Source: DP-20 sp036000865 (GTDB taxonomy: Bacteria; Desulfobacterota; Binatia; UBA9968). From it: a stretch of DNA of 64,000 nucleotides. The translations under genes were made by a program, and so were the position numbers. Location of the stretch: positions 52,351 through 116,350 of the forward strand of contig DASYUV010000136.1 in assembly GCA_036000865.1 (NCBI GenBank), given 5' to 3'. The notes under the pieces were generated by a model. The model searched no databases. It was not told the origin of the DNA and was given only the letters and a program-made list of their open reading frames with translations. This document shows, piece after piece, positions 1-8,217 of the stretch. The first letter of the stretch is position 1; every line of letters starts with the position of its first letter.

Positions 1-8
1 ACAGGCAT
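1..8 (-). CDS. possible start of a gene running off the left edge
   Basis: Only a start codon and the first residues (Met-Pro) lie inside the window. The reverse strand carries AGGAG at a 7-base spacing before the ATG, a good ribosome binding site. Further upstream on the same strand (about positions 72-95) is a TTGACA box followed after 17 bases by ATACAT, a possible promoter. Product unknown. Divergent from the oligopeptide-type transporter genes. Confidence 0.35.
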
Positions 9-120
9 AATGCGTCTCCTATTGATTAAGAATTCAGAGCGAATGGATTCGAGTGATCCTCTTTCATGTATCTGTTAGCGCGCGGACTTGTCAAGGAATA
101 GAAACGCAGTCCGCGACGGA

Positions 121-148
121 TTGACACTTCAGTCCGGCGTCGGATAAA
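121..148 (+). promoter_or_regulatory. sigma70-like promoter for the peptide-type ABC importer
   Basis: TTGACA at 121-126, a 16-base spacer and GATAAA at 143-148. Predicted transcription would begin near 155, giving a leader of about 30 bases before the ATG at 187. Confidence 0.5.
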
Positions 149-186
149 AGAGTGCGGCGTAAGGATCGGCAAGTCGAAAGGGGACA

Positions 187-1920
187 ATGATGTCAAAGAT
201 GAAGAATCGATCATCGGCGGGCGTGGGGAACACTCGGCTCACACGACGCGAGTTCATCAAATTAGCGGGCGTCTCCGCCGCTTCGATTAGCGCTTTATCG
301 TGGACGGGATCTCGGCTTTTCGCCGCTCAGCCAGCGCGCAAGCGAATCGTCATTCATGGCGAGCGGCAAGTGACGAGCCTAGGCTACCACAACCGGCGCG
401 AGACGGAGCATGTATCGATGGTGGACGCGGGCTTGGTCACTCAGAATCCAGTGACGCTGGAGCGCGTGCCGGTGCTCGCCGAGGAGCTGCCGTCGATCAA
501 AAAAGGAACCTGGAAGGTCGACACGCAAAAGAAAACAATGATCACGGTTTACAAGCTGCGTCCCAATCTCAAGTGGCATGACGGCAAGCCGTACACTTCG
601 AAAGATTTCGAGTTCGGCTGGCAGATCGCCAAGCATCCCGAGTTTCCCATGCCCGACCGACTCGTGCCGGAAATGATTTCGAAGATCGAGACGCCCGACG
701 ATCGCACTATCGTCATTCATTGGAACGATCTCTATAACGAGGCCTACGCGATCCAATACACCCATGTGCGCGCGTTCCCGCGTCATCTCTTGCTCGATGC
801 GTTCAGCGCCGGCGACATGAAGGCGTTCGCCAATTTGCCGTTTTGGAACAAGAACTTCATCGGTGCGGGCGCGTACCGTGTCGTCGAATGGGACGCGGGC
901 AGCCGTATGGAGCTCGAAGCGTTTAAAGATTTTGCCCTCGGTAGGCCAAAAATCGACAGAATAACTTACAAAACCGTCGAAGATACCAATACCAACCTTG
1001 CCGCGGTGTTGGCCGGGGAAGTGGATTTCTGTATGCGCAGCACGATCTCCTTCGACGGCGCGGTCATCCTGCGCGAGCAATGGGAAAAGCAAGGCAAAGG
1101 CAAAGTACTCACCAGCCCGGCGTCTTGGACCTGGCTCAACCTGAGCCGCGACAATCCATGGTTCAGCGATGTCAGAGTCCGCCGCGCCTTGCTCCACTCC
1201 ATCGATCGTGACGCCATGGCGCAAAACATTTTCAAGGGCGAACGGATCGTTTCGCATATACCACTTTCGCGCGTGCGCAAGAGCTATAAGAAAGCGCTGG
1301 CAACGGCGTCGATCTACAAGTACGATCCGGAGAGAGCGAAAAAGCTATTGGCCGAGGCGGGGTGGAAGCCAGGTTCGGATGGGGTAATGGCTAACGGTAA
1401 AGGCGAGCGCATGGAGTTCGAGTTTCGCTGTACGGCGGAAAGGCGCGATCATGAGCAGGCCCAGGCGATCATCGCCGACTATTGGAAGAAAATCGGCGTG
1501 CGCACGAATATCAAAAACATGCCGAACCGGTTGCTAAACTCGGCGGAGAATCGCAGCCGCTGGCCGGGCGCGTATATCGGCTCGCATAACGTCACTGTCG
1601 AAGAATGGCAGGAGCGCTTTCACACGAAGAACATCCCCGCCGCGGAGAATAAGTATTCCCTTGAAAACGTTTCCGGTTGGAACGACCCGAAAAAGGACGC
1701 CATCCTGGACGAACTCAACTCCATCATCACGCCGGCCCGCTCCGAACAGCTGCAGATCGAGTATTGCAAGATGTTCAGCGAGGCGCTGCCGCATTTGCCG
1801 TTGTTTTTTTCGCCGGAAGTGCTGGTCGTGAAAAAAGGCTTGACGGGAATCACGCCCCGCCAGGAGAGCGGCGGGCAGAACTCGAGCAGCTGGAACACGC
1901 ATACTTGGGACAAGGCTTAG
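187..1920 (+). CDS. ABC transporter substrate-binding protein, family 5 (peptide/nickel type)
   Basis: Exported binding component of a DppA/OppA-like importer, expected to capture peptides or other organic ligands outside the membrane and deliver them to the two permeases encoded next. The N-terminus has a twin-arginine signal (TRREFIK at residues 19-25, then a hydrophobic stretch and an Ala-rich cleavage region near 46). The 577-residue length and features such as the KLRPNLKWHDGKPYTSKDF stretch (about residues 122-140) are typical of SBP_bac_5. A ribosome binding site (AAAGGGG) lies just ahead of two adjacent ATG codons, so the start could be 187 or 190. It is first in an apparent three-gene operon. 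Ligand unknown. No ATPase genes follow. Confidence 0.93.
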   Translation: MMSKMKNRSSAGVGNTRLTRREFIKLAGVSAASISALSWTGSRLFAAQPARKRIVIHGERQVTSLGYHNRRETEHVSMVDAGLVTQNPVTLERVPVLAEELPSIKKGTWKVDTQKKTMITVYKLRPNLKWHDGKPYTSKDFEFGWQIAKHPEFPMPDRLVPEMISKIETPDDRTIVIHWNDLYNEAYAIQYTHVRAFPRHLLLDAFSAGDMKAFANLPFWNKNFIGAGAYRVVEWDAGSRMELEAFKDFALGRPKIDRITYKTVEDTNTNLAAVLAGEVDFCMRSTISFDGAVILREQWEKQGKGKVLTSPASWTWLNLSRDNPWFSDVRVRRALLHSIDRDAMAQNIFKGERIVSHIPLSRVRKSYKKALATASIYKYDPERAKKLLAEAGWKPGSDGVMANGKGERMEFEFRCTAERRDHEQAQAIIADYWKKIGVRTNIKNMPNRLLNSAENRSRWPGAYIGSHNVTVEEWQERFHTKNIPAAENKYSLENVSGWNDPKKDAILDELNSIITPARSEQLQIEYCKMFSEALPHLPLFFSPEVLVVKKGLTGITPRQESGGQNSSSWNTHTWDKA

Positions 1921-1924
1921 AAGA

Positions 1925-2000
1925 ACGGCCGTTCGATCGGAAAAAGCCGTTCCAAAGGTTCCAACCGCACGAGCTGTTCAAAGTGTTGAAAACGCTTAAG
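1925..2000. repeat. degenerate GTTCAA/GTTCCAA-rich intergenic repeat
   Basis: The gap between binding protein and permease holds a run of loosely repeated units of about 8-11 bases around CGTTC, GTTCCAA and GTTCAA. Similar strings occur at about 41018, 54126 and 63161. Probably non-coding. Confidence 0.5.
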
Positions 2001-2058
2001 CCGTGGGCGTGCGCGTGTCGAATCACGATCACGAACACGAAAGCCGACTGACTCACTC

Positions 2059-3030
2059 ATGTTCATCTACGTGGTTCGACGGCTGTTTCAGACCTTTCCT
2101 CTGTTGCTGGTCATATCGGCGCTGATCTTTACGCTGCTCTATTTGATGCCCGGCGATCCGCTTTATCGGATGCTCGAGGGCATTCCCAATCTGCGGCCGG
2201 AAGATTACGAGCGCTTGCGCCGGCTTTACGGTTTCGACGATCCCATCTACGTCCAGTATGGCAAGTGGCTCTGGCAGCTGCTCCAGCTCAATCCCGGCTA
2301 TTCGCGCGAATACGGCCAGCCGGTTTTCGACATTATCTGGCCGGCGCTTAAAAACACTTTGGTGTTGACGCTGGCAGCCGTGATTATCGGCAAGTTGCTC
2401 GCCATTCTACTGGGAATCTTCTCAGCGGTGCGCCAGTATTCCATCGGCGATTACATTCTCACCGCGATCACCTTTGTCGCTTACTCGGTTCCCGCCTTTT
2501 GGCTCGGCCTCATGTTGATCATCGCCTTCTCCGTGAAACTCGGCTGGTTGCCGACCTCAGGCATCGTCAACGCTGAGCTCGCGCCCGGCAGCTGGGAAGC
2601 CATCGTCGATTGGATGAAGCACCTGATCTTGCCCGTGGCCGTATTGGCGATCTCCGAGATCATCCAAGTCCAGCGCTTCATGCGCTCGAGCATGCTCGAA
2701 GTGCTGCGCCAGGATTATTTAACGACGGCGCGCGCCAAGGGACTCAGCGAACGCGTTGTCGTCGGGCGGCATGCTTTGAAAAACGCGCTGATTCCGGTGG
2801 TCACCATCATCGCGGTCACTATGCCGCGCGTGGTCGGCGGTTCCACCGTGGTAGAAACCGTTTTCGCGTATCCAGGCATGGGCCGGCTGCTTTTTACATC
2901 GATCATGGGGAACGATTATGTGGTCGCGATGACCGTGGTCATGATCATCGCGGTGACCGTGGTTTTCTTTAACCTGCTCGCGGATGTCATTTATGGCTGG
3001 CTCGACCCAAGAATTCGTTATCAAAGCTGA
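2059..3030 (+). CDS. ABC transporter permease, DppB/OppB family
   Basis: Inner-membrane permease of a peptide/nickel-type importer. At 323 residues it has the family's normal length. An N-terminal membrane segment (residues 9-29) is followed by a periplasmic region and further helices. The cytoplasmic EAA-type loop that contacts the ATPase is clear (TARAKGLSERVVVGRHALKN, about residues 221-240), and the conserved C-terminal region ends in GWLDPRIRY. The start lacks a strong Shine-Dalgarno sequence. Its 3' end overlaps the next permease by 47 bases, so the two are likely coupled. The transported ligand cannot be told from sequence. Confidence 0.94.
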   Translation: MFIYVVRRLFQTFPLLLVISALIFTLLYLMPGDPLYRMLEGIPNLRPEDYERLRRLYGFDDPIYVQYGKWLWQLLQLNPGYSREYGQPVFDIIWPALKNTLVLTLAAVIIGKLLAILLGIFSAVRQYSIGDYILTAITFVAYSVPAFWLGLMLIIAFSVKLGWLPTSGIVNAELAPGSWEAIVDWMKHLILPVAVLAISEIIQVQRFMRSSMLEVLRQDYLTTARAKGLSERVVVGRHALKNALIPVVTIIAVTMPRVVGGSTVVETVFAYPGMGRLLFTSIMGNDYVVAMTVVMIIAVTVVFFNLLADVIYGWLDPRIRYQS

Positions 3031-3904
3031 CTTGACGAATTCGACTACGGCGCACGCCGGCTACTGGCGCGTCGTCTGGCGCCGCTTCAAACAACATCGC
3101 GTTGCTTTCGTCGGGTTCTTTTTCTTTGTCCTATTGCTTGTCGCGGTCATCGTCGGGCCTTATCTGGCGCCTTACGAGCTCGATCAAGTCTCCTTGTCGG
3201 ACCGCATGCAAATGCCGTCCGCAAAGCACTGGTTGGGCACGGATGAGTTGGGGCGGGATACTTGGGTGCGCATCATGCACGGCGGGAGAGTTTCACTCAC
3301 GGTCGGCCTGATGGTTGGAATCAGCACCGTGATTCTAGGCGGGCTGATCGGCATTCTCGCCGGTTACATTGGCGGTGTGCTCGACAACGCACTGATGCGC
3401 CTGGTCGATACTATCTACACGATTCCGCGCATCGTACTCTTGCTCGTGCTTTCGAAGTTGGCTGGGCCGGGTTTGCTGAACATCATCATCATTCTCGTCG
3501 CACTGGAATGGACCAACGCCGCGCGTCTGGCGCGCAGCGCGGTGCTGTCGTTTCGCGAACAGGAATTCGTGCTCGCGGCGCAATGCCTTGGAGCCTCGCG
3601 TTGGCGCGTCATGCTGCGCCATCTTTTGCCCAACTCGCTGGCGCCGCTCATCGTTTCCGCCACGCTCGACGCCGGCGCCGCCATCCGCGCCGAGACGACG
3701 TTGAGCTTCCTCGGCCTCGGTATCCAGCCGCCGACGCCCAGTTGGGGCAACCTGCTGACCAACGCCGCGACGAATATTTTCATCGCGCCGCTGCAAGTTT
3801 TCCTTCCTGGTGTCTTCATTTTCTTTGCTTTGATGAGCTTCAATCTGCTCGGCGACGCGTTGCGGGACGCTCTAGATCCGCGCCTGGGCGAGCGCGGCAG
3901 GTGA
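2984..3904 (+). CDS. ABC transporter permease, DppC/OppC family
   Basis: Second permease of the importer (306 residues), forming a heterodimer with the preceding DppB-like subunit. It has an N-terminal hydrophobic segment (about residues 36-60), the conserved HWLGTDELGRDTWVR stretch, and an EAA loop (LAAQCLGASRWRVMLRHLLP, about residues 197-216). It ends in LGDALRDALDPRL, as DppC proteins do. An alternative start at 2993 would shorten the overlap with the upstream gene slightly. It is the last gene of the operon: the next gene is convergent 23 bases away, so DppD/DppF-type ATPases are missing here and must come from elsewhere if the importer works. Confidence 0.94.
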   Translation: MSFMAGSTQEFVIKADLTNSTTAHAGYWRVVWRRFKQHRVAFVGFFFFVLLLVAVIVGPYLAPYELDQVSLSDRMQMPSAKHWLGTDELGRDTWVRIMHGGRVSLTVGLMVGISTVILGGLIGILAGYIGGVLDNALMRLVDTIYTIPRIVLLLVLSKLAGPGLLNIIIILVALEWTNAARLARSAVLSFREQEFVLAAQCLGASRWRVMLRHLLPNSLAPLIVSATLDAGAAIRAETTLSFLGLGIQPPTPSWGNLLTNAATNIFIAPLQVFLPGVFIFFALMSFNLLGDALRDALDPRLGERGR

Positions 3905-3927
3905 CGTGCTTATGACGCAAACGGCAA

Positions 3928-4971
3928 TTATTGCTTGGTCGTGCCCAAGCTCTGCAAGAAGCCCGACGTCTTGAGAAACTCCGCGAAAGAGTTGTCGATA
4001 AAATCAGCAGCGCGTGCGTCCTTGGCTCGCGGAAACTCTTTTTCGTCGAGATACATCAATTGGCCTTGTATCGGTTCGGTAAGCACTGCCAGGTTCGCGT
4101 CCCAATACGGCGCGAACTGCTCATAGGTGCCGTCGATGATTTTCGCGTCGTCGGTGTCGGTGAACTTGCCGATTGCCCTTTTGGCCACGGCGGGATTCTG
4201 CCGCGATAACATCGTCGCTTCCGCCACGGCCTTGAGAAAAGCATAGAGCGAGTTTGGGTTGGCTTTGATGATGCGCTCGGTGGTGCCGAACGCAAGATGA
4301 AGGCCGGGAACATTGATTTGCGCGATATCGATCAACAGATTGAGCCCGGCGTCGCGCGCCTTTAGAGTATTGGGCGCGGACAGCGTTCCCGCCGACGTCT
4401 TACCTCCCATCACCGCCGTCAGAACAGCCGGGATCGTTTGGACGTAGAGAAAGCTCACATCTTTATCGGAAATCACGCCGGTTTTCTTGAGCGCTTCGCG
4501 CGCGGCGATCTCGGTCGAAGTGCGCGGCGTCGTGACCGCGATGGTCTTGCCCTTGAGCTCGGCCAGAGAGCCGATCCCCTTGCCGCTCCACAATTGGAAA
4601 ATAAATCGTTGCAGCGAGCCGCCGATATATTTTACCGGCACACCTTGCAAACGGGCATTGACAAGATCAGGGCCTGAGGAGATCACGTCGACCTCGCCGG
4701 CAACCAATGCTTGCAGCGCGACTTGCGAGTTGAGCAGCTTTAAGCTGGCATCGAGACCGTGCTTTTTGAAAAGACCTGCTTGTTGCGCGACCCATAACGG
4801 CGTAAACGCGCCGCTGGCTTGGGTGTAGGAGAGCGTGAAGCTGTTTTTCTCCGGCTTGCCGCCGAGCTCTGCCGCGGCGGGAGATGGCCAAGCAAAGAAG
4901 GCGCAAACCAAAACCGGGAAAATCCAACATCGCCACCAATCATCCGCTCGGCTCCGCGCTTTCATCCGCAT
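3928..4971 (-). CDS. NMT1/TauA-like ABC substrate-binding protein, exported
   Basis: Periplasmic-binding-protein-fold protein of the NMT1/SsuA/TauA group (347 residues from this start). I chose the start at 4971 because AGGAGGT sits 5 bases upstream and the product then begins with a clean signal peptide (basic N-terminus, hydrophobic core, SPAAA cleavage region near residue 35). A longer in-frame extension to 5187 would overlap the divergent oxygenase gene and has no signal. The body shows the family pattern: PLWVAQQAGLFKKHGLD near the start, then VALQALVAGEVDV, then LAELKGKTIAVTT. No permease or ATPase is adjacent. It is divergent from a Rieske oxygenase operon, suggesting it handles that pathway's substrate (inference). 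Confidence 0.9.
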   Translation of the reverse strand: MRMKARSRADDWWRCWIFPVLVCAFFAWPSPAAAELGGKPEKNSFTLSYTQASGAFTPLWVAQQAGLFKKHGLDASLKLLNSQVALQALVAGEVDVISSGPDLVNARLQGVPVKYIGGSLQRFIFQLWSGKGIGSLAELKGKTIAVTTPRTSTEIAAREALKKTGVISDKDVSFLYVQTIPAVLTAVMGGKTSAGTLSAPNTLKARDAGLNLLIDIAQINVPGLHLAFGTTERIIKANPNSLYAFLKAVAEATMLSRQNPAVAKRAIGKFTDTDDAKIIDGTYEQFAPYWDANLAVLTEPIQGQLMYLDEKEFPRAKDARAADFIDNSFAEFLKTSGFLQSLGTTKQ

Positions 4972-5095
4972 ATGCCACCTCCTATTTTTGCGTCTGGATA
5001 GCAGATGAGCGCGTCGCCCGTCAAACCGACGCCAGGGTTTCAGACGAGGTCGAGATTCTTCGCCGAGGCTCAGAATTTCAACAAGTTGATAGTCA

Positions 5096-5123
5096 TTGAC
5101 ATCAAAGCGTCTCTCTTTATAGA
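5096..5123 (+). promoter_or_regulatory. strong sigma70-like promoter for the Rieske operon
   Basis: TTGACA at 5096-5101, a 16-base spacer and TATAGA at 5118-5123, about 50 bases ahead of the oxygenase ATG. It lies in the 202-base divergent gap, so the region may also serve the binding-protein gene on the other strand. Confidence 0.65.
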
Positions 5124-5173
5124 TTTCCTGAGAAAGAGCAGGCCGATAGCAAGCGCGACGGAGGAAGCAAGCA

Positions 5174-6499
5174 ATGACAGAAAGCAAAGCAGAAAACGTG
5201 GGACAAAGCGCGTATCAAAAATTGCTCGATGATTTGCCGCGGACCGGGCCGGGCACCCGCGGCGGCGAGATGCTGCGCCGTTATTGGCACCCGGTTTGTT
5301 TGTCGGCCAACCTCATGGACATACCCGTCGCCGTCAGGATGCTCGGCGAAGACCTAGTGGCGTTTCGCGACGGCAAAGGACGGCCGGGATTGTTGGGCAT
5401 TCACTGCTCGCATCGTCTGGCGTCGTTGGAGTATGGTCAAGTGCGGGAAGACGGTTTGATGTGCTCCTATCACGGCTGGAGATATGATACTCAGGGCCGC
5501 TGCATCGACCAGCCTTTGGAGCCGCGCGACAGCGATCTCAAAAGTAAGATTCGCCATCTTTGGTATCCCGTCGAAGAGTGGGGAGGCGTGATCTGGACCT
5601 ACATGGGACCGGAGAAAGAGAACCCACCGCCGTTGCAAAAAATCGATGTCCTCGCTCGCACCGACGGGGACGTCAAGCTAGTGGACGGAGATTTGCGGAA
5701 CTACAATTACCTCAACTGGATGGAAAATTTTGCCGACATGGGCCATGCCGTCGTGCTCCATGGCCTGCAGATTAGGGACGTGCCGGAAGAACTCAAACCC
5801 TATAACGACTACAGCATCAAAAACTGGACGCCGTTGCCGCTGGAGCACGTGGAGACCGACTTCGGCATGAAGACGGTCGCCGTGCTCGACACCGGCGATC
5901 CGCAAGTAAAATTCGTCAACACATGGAGCATGGCCATGCCGATCCACTGGAGATTTTCCGGAATCAGATCCGGATTTCCGCCTGATTTTACTGATGAACG
6001 GCAAGAAGGCGGCGGGATGATACGGATCATCGACGACACTCACTTTGAACTGATTCGCTATAATTTGTTTCGCGATGGAAATTTTCCGGGGCCGATCGTG
6101 TTCGGACTGCCGCCGGGCTTAAGAGGCACGACTGAGAAAAAAGCGCACGACAAACGACGGTACTCTGGATGGGAAGGAGTGCCGGCGCTGGAAGATTTGG
6201 TCTTGCAGGAGTCGCAGGGAGACGTTCCCGAGCGTCGACTCGAGCATCTCGCAACATCCGACCGCGGCGTCATCATGATGCGGCGAATATGGCACAAGGC
6301 AATGGAAGACGTCGCCAACGGCAAAGATCCCAAGGGAGTCGATCGAAAACAAAATGGCATGCTCGAAGTGGACACCTTTCATGGCCACGTCAAAGTCAAT
6401 GAGCTTAAAATAGGGCCGGAGAACATGCCTTCATCGAGAGACGGGCAGGGGCTTATTCGGGATAAGCAAGGTAAGTTGGTGTTTGGTGAGCCATCCTAA
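5174..6499 (+). CDS. Rieske [2Fe-2S] oxygenase, large (alpha) subunit
   Basis: Ring-hydroxylating or demethylating non-haem iron oxygenase of the phthalate-4,5-dioxygenase-like group, 441 residues. The N-terminal Rieske domain binds a 2Fe-2S cluster through C78-S-H80 and C97-S-Y-H100. The catalytic domain has the N-x2-D-x2-H-x4-H iron-binding pattern (N185, D188, H191, H196). GGAGGA lies 8 bases before the ATG and a good promoter at 5096-5123. The next gene starts 32 bases downstream in the same direction. No ferredoxin or reductase partner is encoded in the window, so electrons must come from elsewhere. Substrate unknown; an aromatic or heteroaromatic acid is likely from family precedent. 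Confidence 0.93.
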   Translation: MTESKAENVGQSAYQKLLDDLPRTGPGTRGGEMLRRYWHPVCLSANLMDIPVAVRMLGEDLVAFRDGKGRPGLLGIHCSHRLASLEYGQVREDGLMCSYHGWRYDTQGRCIDQPLEPRDSDLKSKIRHLWYPVEEWGGVIWTYMGPEKENPPPLQKIDVLARTDGDVKLVDGDLRNYNYLNWMENFADMGHAVVLHGLQIRDVPEELKPYNDYSIKNWTPLPLEHVETDFGMKTVAVLDTGDPQVKFVNTWSMAMPIHWRFSGIRSGFPPDFTDERQEGGGMIRIIDDTHFELIRYNLFRDGNFPGPIVFGLPPGLRGTTEKKAHDKRRYSGWEGVPALEDLVLQESQGDVPERRLEHLATSDRGVIMMRRIWHKAMEDVANGKDPKGVDRKQNGMLEVDTFHGHVKVNELKIGPENMPSSRDGQGLIRDKQGKLVFGEPS

Positions 6500-6531
6500 T
6501 AGCTGACAGATTTTTTTTGACGGAGGTCTTT

Positions 6532-7425
6532 ATGAAGAAATTTCGCATAGAGCCGCACGGACGCCTTCAGGAATGGGTCGCTGACGAAAAGGGATACTTC
6601 AAGGACGAAGGATTGGACTACGAGTTTTTAATTTCATACGCGACGCAGTCGTCCGGATATGCGCTCGTCCAATCCACCGAGTCCGCCGCGCCGGAAGTAA
6701 AACGCGGGGCCTTCGAAAATATGGAGAAAGGTCGCGCCGCCGACATCAGTTGCGCGTGCCATTGGGCAGTCAACATGGCTTCTTCCTCGGGCCACGGTCG
6801 CATGTGGGGACACGCATACTCCGTGACCCCCTCAGCCATTGTCGTCCCGCCGGAGTCTTCGATTAAGAAGCCGCGCGACCTGGCCGGCGTCGAGGTTGGG
6901 GTGGGCTATCACTCCGGCAGTTACTTCTCTGCCATCCAAGCATTGGAAAAGATCCTCAAGCCCGATGAGATCAAGCTCGCGTTTATTGGCCAACCGCAGG
7001 ACCGCCTGGCTGCGCTGCTGAACCGTAAAGTCGATGCGGCAAACGTGTTTGGCGCGCCGCTGTACGTCGCCGAACAGCAGGGTTGCCGAAAAATTTTAGA
7101 CACCACTTTCATGATCGGTTTCCTATTGCATCAGGATGCCGACGTGGAAGACGTCAAGCGCTACTTTAAGGCGCTGCAGCGCGCGCAACGAGATATCGAC
7201 CTCGAACCGGAGCGCTACAAACATTACTTCTTAAAAGAGTTGCCGGAAAAGTATCATGACCTGATCGATGTCGGCGGGTTTGGGCCGGGAGAGCGTTTGG
7301 TATTCGAGCCGTATACGCGCGAGATATTCGAGCAGACGCATCGCTGGATTGAACAGGAAAAGCTTTTCCCGGAGGGCCAGGTGGGCAAACGAGACTACGA
7401 CCGTGCCGTCTCCATGCCCGGCTAA
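6532..7425 (+). CDS. substrate-binding-protein-like protein without a signal peptide (NMT1-like)
   Basis: A 297-residue protein with the NMT1/TauA-like bilobal fold pattern (LAGVEVGVGYHSGSYFSAIQ at about residues 118-137, then LAALLNRKVDAANVFGAPLY). The start at 6532 is preceded by GGAGG; an upstream in-frame TTG at 6517 is less likely. The N-terminus (MKKFRIEPHG) has no hydrophobic stretch, so the protein should be cytoplasmic, unlike true ABC binding proteins. It follows the Rieske oxygenase by 32 bases, almost certainly in one operon. It may be an enzyme (this fold includes 4,5-dihydroxyphthalate decarboxylase and THI5-type pyrimidine synthases) or a cytosolic substrate carrier; I cannot decide which. 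Confidence 0.88.
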   Translation: MKKFRIEPHGRLQEWVADEKGYFKDEGLDYEFLISYATQSSGYALVQSTESAAPEVKRGAFENMEKGRAADISCACHWAVNMASSSGHGRMWGHAYSVTPSAIVVPPESSIKKPRDLAGVEVGVGYHSGSYFSAIQALEKILKPDEIKLAFIGQPQDRLAALLNRKVDAANVFGAPLYVAEQQGCRKILDTTFMIGFLLHQDADVEDVKRYFKALQRAQRDIDLEPERYKHYFLKELPEKYHDLIDVGGFGPGERLVFEPYTREIFEQTHRWIEQEKLFPEGQVGKRDYDRAVSMPG

Positions 7426-7661
7426 CGCCGCGCTGTGGCGCCGAAAATTATGGGGCAGATGGCTGTCGCCGGTTCGAGATCACCCGTCGGCGCTTTTCCT
7501 TCGCCAGCCCGGCGATGATCTTCTCTCTTTCCTGGCTCGATGACATACTCTAGCGCGGGTTTCAGTTCGTCGGCGCGTTCGTAAAACTGTATTCACGCCA
7601 GTATTCCACACCCTCGGTATAATCCCGTCATGAGCGGCCGTGCAGAAAATGGCGGTTGTAT

Positions 7662-7922
7662 TCAGGACTTTTCTGCGAAGAAATTATAAAGCCAGCCGAA
7701 AACAAGGCCGGCGAGCGCTCCGGCAATCAACGAATATAACGTGCCGACAATGATACCTAGCGGCCCGCTGACCGGGTCATAGCCGGGATAGAGTGTCGCT
7801 AGCAATGCGAGGTATGCACCGCCATAGGGACGCAGGACGAGATTCAATAGCGAGACGAAAACAAAGCAGATAGCTTTCAAGAGAGCGCCGGCAATGACCA
7901 TGGATTTGACTGACAACTTCAT
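7662..7922 (-). CDS. small holin-like membrane protein
   Basis: An 86-residue, two-helix membrane protein. The first helix is near residues 7-27 and the second near 55-80, ending GLVFGWLYNFFAEKS. The pattern (short basic N-terminus, hydrophobic helix, a YPGYD turn, then VGTLYSLIAGALAGLVFGWLYN) resembles short chromosomal proteins annotated as bacteriophage-holin-like. No phage genes surround it, so a lysis role is unlikely. I placed the start at 7922 because it begins right before the first helix; an in-frame extension to 8090 has no recognisable content. The ribosome binding site is weak. Confidence 0.7.
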   Translation of the reverse strand: MKLSVKSMVIAGALLKAICFVFVSLLNLVLRPYGGAYLALLATLYPGYDPVSGPLGIIVGTLYSLIAGALAGLVFGWLYNFFAEKS

Positions 7923-8217
7923 AGGAATTGACCAGCGCGTGAATTTCAAACCTCTTCTTTTACCAAGCCGTTCAAAGGCCGCGACAACATTCTGATCGTG
8001 GCACGGATGAATTAAAGCATAAGCTGTTTGATGCTCTCGAAGCAACTGTGGGGATCGGCCGTCATGTTTCTTCAACTGTACCTGCGACAACGCATTTAAT
8101 AGCGTGGAATTCGAGCGGCGACATCTACCAGCGCGGTTTTGTCTTAGGGCTGTATTTGCTCCGCCATCCGATATCCGCTACTTTCAAAATCTAGCTCTAT
8201 AGATTGCGGACGCAGCT

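Noticed and set aside
379..1257. Reverse open frame of 292 codons inside the first binding protein gene
   Set aside because: Antisense shadow of a well-supported gene, without start signals or domain resemblance.
7662..7922. Holin-like protein as a sign of a prophage
   Set aside because: No other phage gene, attachment site or integrase is nearby; similar short proteins occur as ordinary chromosomal genes.
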